46,339 bases of DNA from NCBI GenBank assembly GCA_021166845.1, contig JAJPEP010000028.1, positions 1 through 46,339 of the forward strand. The letters run 5' to 3'. Source of the stretch: Thiobacillus sp. (lineage in GTDB: Bacteria > Pseudomonadota > Gammaproteobacteria > Burkholderiales > Thiobacillaceae). The notes beneath the pieces were generated by a model. That model saw nothing but the letters and a program-made list of their open reading frames with translations. It was not told where the DNA came from and did no database searches. The translations under genes and the position numbers were made by a program. Below are positions 41,571-46,339 of this stretch, piece by piece; within the stretch, counting starts at the first letter, position 1; every line of letters begins with the position of its first letter.

Positions 41571-42344
41571 TCAACGCGCTTTCTCGTAAATCGGCATCAT
41601 TTGCGGCACCAGCGCGCCGAGCGCCTGGATGCGGTTGCCGGGGGCGGGGTGGGTGCTGAGAAACTGCGGCGGTCCGTCGCCGCTGGCGGCGTCCATTTTT
41701 TCCCACAGGCGCACCGCGGCGCGCGGGTCGAATCCGGCGCGGGCGGCGAGCTCGATGCCGTAGCGGTCGGCCTCGGATTCGCTGGCGCGGCTGTGGGGCA
41801 GGGTCAGCGCGATGTCGGCCACCGGCGCCAGGACGCTGAGGTCGCGACCGGCGAGGATGGAGCCGATTTGCATGCCGCCCTGCATGGCGATGGCGCGCGA
41901 CATGCGCTCGCGCCCATGCCCCAGCAGGGCGTGGGCGATTTCGTGGCCCATGATCTGGGCGATTTCGTCGTCGGTGAGTTTCAGCTTGTGGACGATGCCG
42001 GTATAGATCGCCATCTTGCCGCCGGGCATGCACCAGGCGTTGAGCGCGGGCTCGTCGATCACCGCGACCGACCATTGCCACTCGCGGCTGGGCGCATACA
42101 TGTTGCCGGCCTGCACGATCAGGCGGTCGGTGATGCGCTTGACGCGGCCGTTCAGCGCCGCGTCGGTGCTGAGCTTGCCCTGCTTCTGCGCTTCGCTAAG
42201 CGTTTGCGTGTACGCCTGGGCCGACGAGGCCTGCGTTTGTTCCTCGGACACCAGCACCAGTTGATGGCGGCCGGACACCGGATTGGCCTGGCAGCCGACC
42301 AGGCTGGCGGCGAGCAGGGCGGTGGCGATGAGTGGGTATTTCAT
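41571..42344 (-). CDS. M48-family lipoprotein metalloprotease
   Basis: A 257-residue lipoprotein. The signal KYPLIATALLAASLVGC gives lipobox Cys18. The zinc site is HEIAH at 134-138 (IAQIMGHEIAHALLGHG), with the third ligand Glu in RASESEADRYG. NAWCMPGGKMAIYTGI is typical of the LoiP/YcaL/BepA-related group that removes damaged outer-membrane proteins. AAGGAG lies 6 nt before the ATG. It heads the four-gene envelope operon that runs to the MepK-like gene. Confidence 0.92.
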   Translation of the reverse strand: MKYPLIATALLAASLVGCQANPVSGRHQLVLVSEEQTQASSAQAYTQTLSEAQKQGKLSTDAALNGRVKRITDRLIVQAGNMYAPSREWQWSVAVIDEPALNAWCMPGGKMAIYTGIVHKLKLTDDEIAQIMGHEIAHALLGHGRERMSRAIAMQGGMQIGSILAGRDLSVLAPVADIALTLPHSRASESEADRYGIELAARAGFDPRAAVRLWEKMDAASGDGPPQFLSTHPAPGNRIQALGALVPQMMPIYEKAR

Positions 42345-42390
42345 GGCGACTCCTTGAAACCGGTCAGGCCCGAAAACGGGATGATCGTCA

Positions 42391-42444
42391 CGCCGGCACA
42401 AGCCGGCGCCCGTTTAAGCGCCTGTTCCGGCTGCTGCCGGAACA
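42391..42444 (-). terminator. Two hairpins after dapD
   Basis: TGTTCCGGC (42423-42431), loop TGCT, and GCCGGAACA (42436-42444) form a perfect 9-bp stem just past the dapD stop. A second stem, CGCCGGC-ACAA-GCCGGCG (42391-42408), follows downstream. There are no long T-tracts. Together they probably end the dapC-dapD transcript. Confidence 0.6.
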
Positions 42445-42450
42445 ATGCGC

Positions 42451-43275
<825 letters not shown>

Positions 43276-43302
43276 GAGGGTTCCTTGAAAGTAAGTGAGG
43301 GG

Positions 43303-44508
43303 TTAGGCGTGAGGGGTGAGGGATTTGGCGTGAATCGCGATGCGGTGCGCCGCCTCGACGCAGGCGTCCAGGCTGTCGACCAGGGCGATGCGGACGAAGC
43401 CCCGGCCCGGATTGACGCCGGCGGCGTCGCGCGCGAGGAAGCTGCCGGGCAGCACGGTCACATGCTGTGTTTCATACAAGCCGCGCGCGAAGGCGGCATC
43501 GTCGCCGCCCGGCGCCATCGCCCACAGATAGAAGGCGGCGTCGGGGGCGTCGAAGGACAGCACGTCTTTCAAGAGCGGCATCACGGCGGCGAACTTTTCG
43601 GCGTACTGGCGGCGGTTTTCGATCACGTGCGCCTCGTCGTTCCAGGCCGCGATGCTGGCCGTCTGCACCACCGGGCTCATCGCGCTGCCGTGATAGGTGC
43701 GGTAGAGCAGGAAGGCCTTCATCAGCGCGGCGTCGCCCGCCACCATGCCGGAGCGCAGGCCGGGGACGTTGGAGCGCTTGGACAGCGAGTTGAACACGAT
43801 CAGGTTTTTGAAGCCGCGGCCGAGCTGCTGCGACGCGGTGAGCGCGCCCAGCGGCGGGGCGCCTTCCTCGAAGTAAATCTCCGAATAGCACTCGTCGGCC
43901 GCGATGACAAAGCCGTGCCGGTCGGACAGGTCGAACAGTTCCTTCCAGTCGGCCAGCGACATCACCTTGCCGGTTGGGTTGCCGGGCGAGCAGACGTAGA
44001 CGAGGTTGACCTGTTCCCACAGGTCTTCCGGCACCCGCGACCAGTCCATGGCAAAGCCGTTTTCCGGCAGGGTGTTGAGGAAGAAGGGGCGGGCGCCGGC
44101 CAGCAGCGCTGCGCCTTCGTAGATCTGGTAGAACGGGTTGGGCGAAATGATGACGCGGCGGCCGTGGCGGCTCGAATCGACGCTGGCCTGGGCGAAGGCG
44201 AACAGCGCTTCGCGCGAGCCGTTGACCGGCAGCACCTCGGTCGCCGGATCGAGCTTCACCCCGTAGCGGCGCCCGGCCCACGCGGCGATCGCTTCGCGCA
44301 GTGCATCCGAACCCTGGGTGATGGGATAATTCGAAAGTCCGCCGAGGCCGGCTACCAGCGCATCCTTGATGAACTGCGGCGTCGGGTGCCTGGGTTCGCC
44401 GATCGACAGGTTGACCGGCGCGAGATCCGGATTCGGCGTCACCCCGGCGAACAGCTCGCGCAGTTTCTGGAACGGATAGGGGTGGAGCTGTTCGAGACGC
44501 GGATTCAT
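43303..44508 (-). CDS. dapC: Succinyldiaminopimelate transaminase
   Basis: A 401-residue PLP-dependent class I/II aminotransferase that makes N-succinyl-L,L-diaminopimelate. Key parts are SIGEPRHPTPQFIKDAL, YVCSPGNPTGKVMS, AADECYSEIYFEEG and the PLP Lys244 in NSLSKRSNVPGLRSG. The partnership with dapD supports DapC over other aminotransferases. It is divergent from the EamA gene with 40 bp between. Confidence 0.95.
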   Translation of the reverse strand: MNPRLEQLHPYPFQKLRELFAGVTPNPDLAPVNLSIGEPRHPTPQFIKDALVAGLGGLSNYPITQGSDALREAIAAWAGRRYGVKLDPATEVLPVNGSREALFAFAQASVDSSRHGRRVIISPNPFYQIYEGAALLAGARPFFLNTLPENGFAMDWSRVPEDLWEQVNLVYVCSPGNPTGKVMSLADWKELFDLSDRHGFVIAADECYSEIYFEEGAPPLGALTASQQLGRGFKNLIVFNSLSKRSNVPGLRSGMVAGDAALMKAFLLYRTYHGSAMSPVVQTASIAAWNDEAHVIENRRQYAEKFAAVMPLLKDVLSFDAPDAAFYLWAMAPGGDDAAFARGLYETQHVTVLPGSFLARDAAGVNPGRGFVRIALVDSLDACVEAAHRIAIHAKSLTPHA

Positions 44509-44548
44509 CGCAACGGAATTTAACTAAAGCCACGCATTATAAAGCCCC

Positions 44549-45454
44549 ATGCCGCCGATTCCCCTGCAGCGCACCCTTGCCATCGGCAGTCTGGTTTATG
44601 CCGCCACCCTGTGGGGGATGATGTGGTACCCCTACCGCCTGCTCAACGAAGCCGGCGTCGGCGGGATTGCTTCGAGCTTCATCACCTACGCCGCGCCGCT
44701 GCTTGCCTTCGGCTGGCTGCACGGCCGCGAGCTGCATCGGGCGCGCAGCCGCTGGATGTGGCTGGCCGCGCTGGGACTGGCGGCGGGCTGGACCAACCTG
44801 GCCTACGTGCTGGCCATGCTGCAGGGCGAGGTGGTGCGCGTGCTGCTGCTGTTTTTTCTGTCGCCGCTGTGGACGGTGGTGTTTGCACGCTTCCTGCTGC
44901 ATGAAAAGCTCAACCGCGCCGGCTGGGCGGTGATGGTTCTGGCGGCGGGCGGCGCGATGGTCATGCTGTGGCAGCCCGACGGCGCCCTGCCATTGCCGAC
45001 CAACCGCGCCGAATGGCTGGCGCTGTCGGCCGGGGTGATGTTCGCGCTCAGCAACGTCATCAGCCGCCACCTCGGCGGCGTCACCGAAGGCGCCAAGTCG
45101 GTGTCGATCTGGGGCGGGGTGGCGGTGCTGACGGCGATCGGGCTGTGGCGCTATCCCGGCGAGTTCGACTTCATCGAGCAGGCGGGGTGGGGCGTCTGGC
45201 TGCTCATGCTGGGCGTGGGTCTTGCCATCGGCAGCATGACCTATGCGGTGCAGTACGGCCTCGCCCGCGTCCCGGCCAACCAGGCCATCGTCATCTTCCT
45301 GTTCGAACTGGTGGTGGCGGCGGTCGCGGCCTATTTTTTATCCATGGAGCGCATGGGGCTGCAGGAGTGGGTAGGCGCCATCATGATCGTCGCCGCCAGC
45401 CTGTTCTCCGGTCACATGGAAGACGATCAGGTAAGGGAGAACCCCCATGTCTGA
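44549..45454 (+). CDS. EamA/DMT-family transporter
   Basis: A 301-residue membrane protein with about ten helices in two repeated EamA halves (LNEAGVGGIASSFITYAAPL, then LSAGVMFALSNVISRHLGG). Members export amino acids, nucleosides and other metabolites; the substrate is unknown. The last 8 nt overlap the VOC gene. Confidence 0.9.
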   Translation: MPPIPLQRTLAIGSLVYAATLWGMMWYPYRLLNEAGVGGIASSFITYAAPLLAFGWLHGRELHRARSRWMWLAALGLAAGWTNLAYVLAMLQGEVVRVLLLFFLSPLWTVVFARFLLHEKLNRAGWAVMVLAAGGAMVMLWQPDGALPLPTNRAEWLALSAGVMFALSNVISRHLGGVTEGAKSVSIWGGVAVLTAIGLWRYPGEFDFIEQAGWGVWLLMLGVGLAIGSMTYAVQYGLARVPANQAIVIFLFELVVAAVAAYFLSMERMGLQEWVGAIMIVAASLFSGHMEDDQVRENPHV

Positions 45455-45824
45455 TGTTCGCGCGCTGCACCACGCCGGCCTGCTGGTTTCCGATCTCGAT
45501 CGGGCCAGGGTCTTCTACGAAGCGGTGCTGGGGCTGAAGGTGTACCCGAATCGCCCCGACCTGCCTTATCCCGGCGAGTGGTACGAACTCGGCGGCGGCC
45601 AGCAGCTGCACCTGATGTGCCTTCCCAATCCCGACGCCGGCATCGTCCGCCCGGAGCACGGCGGCCGCGATCGCCACGTCGCAGTGGGAGTGAAGGATAT
45701 GGAAGCGCTGAAAAGGCGGCTCGACTCGGCGGGGGTTAGCTACACCGCGAGCAAGTCGGGGCGGGTGGCGCTGTTCTGCCGGGATCCCGATTCGAATACC
45801 CTGGAGTTCGTCGCAATAGGCTGA
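45447..45824 (+). CDS. VOC (glyoxalase/bleomycin-resistance) family protein
   Basis: A 125-residue vicinal-oxygen-chelate protein: LHHAGLLVSDLDRARVFYEA, then WYELGGGQQLHLMCLP, GRDRHVAVGVKDMEALKRRL and LFCRDPDSNTLEFVAIG. Probable metal ligands are the N-terminal His, the HLMCLP His, the RHVAVGV His and the final Glu. The reaction is not readable. It is coupled to the EamA gene by overlap. Confidence 0.9.
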   Translation: MSDVRALHHAGLLVSDLDRARVFYEAVLGLKVYPNRPDLPYPGEWYELGGGQQLHLMCLPNPDAGIVRPEHGGRDRHVAVGVKDMEALKRRLDSAGVSYTASKSGRVALFCRDPDSNTLEFVAIG

Positions 45825-45843
45825 GCCCGAGGGACCGCGATAC

Positions 45844-46339
<496 letters not shown>

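Overview
This is a high-GC chromosomal window that reads like a betaproteobacterium. The evidence is a LexA with a CTGT-N8-ACAG box, a succinylase-type lysine pathway (dapC-dapD), Pseudomonas-type LigD plus Ku, and many envelope-stress genes of the BON, DUF1328 and glycine-zipper kind. A Thiobacillus-like or Nitrosomonadales relative is my guess from general gene content, not a demonstrated assignment. No rRNA, tRNA, CRISPR array or intact transposase was seen.

Layout. 0-4.7 kb: an RhlE-type DEAD-box helicase, a P-loop sulfotransferase-like protein and a large GT2-like glycosyltransferase. 4.8-10.6 kb: an accessory and decay zone. It holds a FitAB/VapBC-type toxin-antitoxin pair with a palindromic operator, a small DUF4258-like gene divergent from lexA across a perfect SOS box, a twice-frameshifted RhuM-Fic gene, a Phd/RelE-type pair, two short gene remnants, a DEDDh exonuclease, and an ftsH pseudogene that has lost its ATPase and protease cores. 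10.8-22.9 kb: a long co-directional plus-strand run. It carries two small proteins, a polysaccharide pyruvyl transferase coupled to an FAD oxidoreductase, a cyanide-insensitive-type cytochrome bd oxidase with a DUF427 gene between its subunits, a 988-residue transaldolase-transketolase fusion, a PLD-VTT membrane protein and a DUF72 protein.

23.0-30.2 kb: a minus-strand run with a MerR/TPR protein, Ku, LigD (non-homologous end joining), an AI-2E-type exporter and a mercuric-reductase-like flavoprotein. 30.5-32.6 kb: small periplasmic and membrane stress proteins, two of them with BON domains. 32.8-37.2 kb: a three-gene minus-strand operon of a phosphodiesterase/phosphatase, an MBL-fold protein and an 827-residue epimerase-SPW-VKOR fusion. 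37.3-39.6 kb: a diacylglycerol/undecaprenol kinase-like protein, a CapA-type protein and two small conserved proteins.

39.7-42.3 kb: an envelope operon of an M48 lipoprotein protease, a DUF4870-like protein, a LysM-L,D-transpeptidase and a DUF882 (M15-like) peptidase. 42.4-46.3 kb: dapD and dapC, an EamA transporter, a VOC protein and the 3' part of a D-ribulokinase-like FGGY kinase that runs off the window.

The strongest unusual signals are the tal-tkt fusion, the cydA-DUF427-cydB arrangement, the VKOR-epimerase fusion operon, the Ku-linked MerR/TPR gene, and the cluster of decayed genes and toxin-antitoxin modules around lexA. None of these is demonstrated to be a new system. They are the places where a search would most likely pay off.
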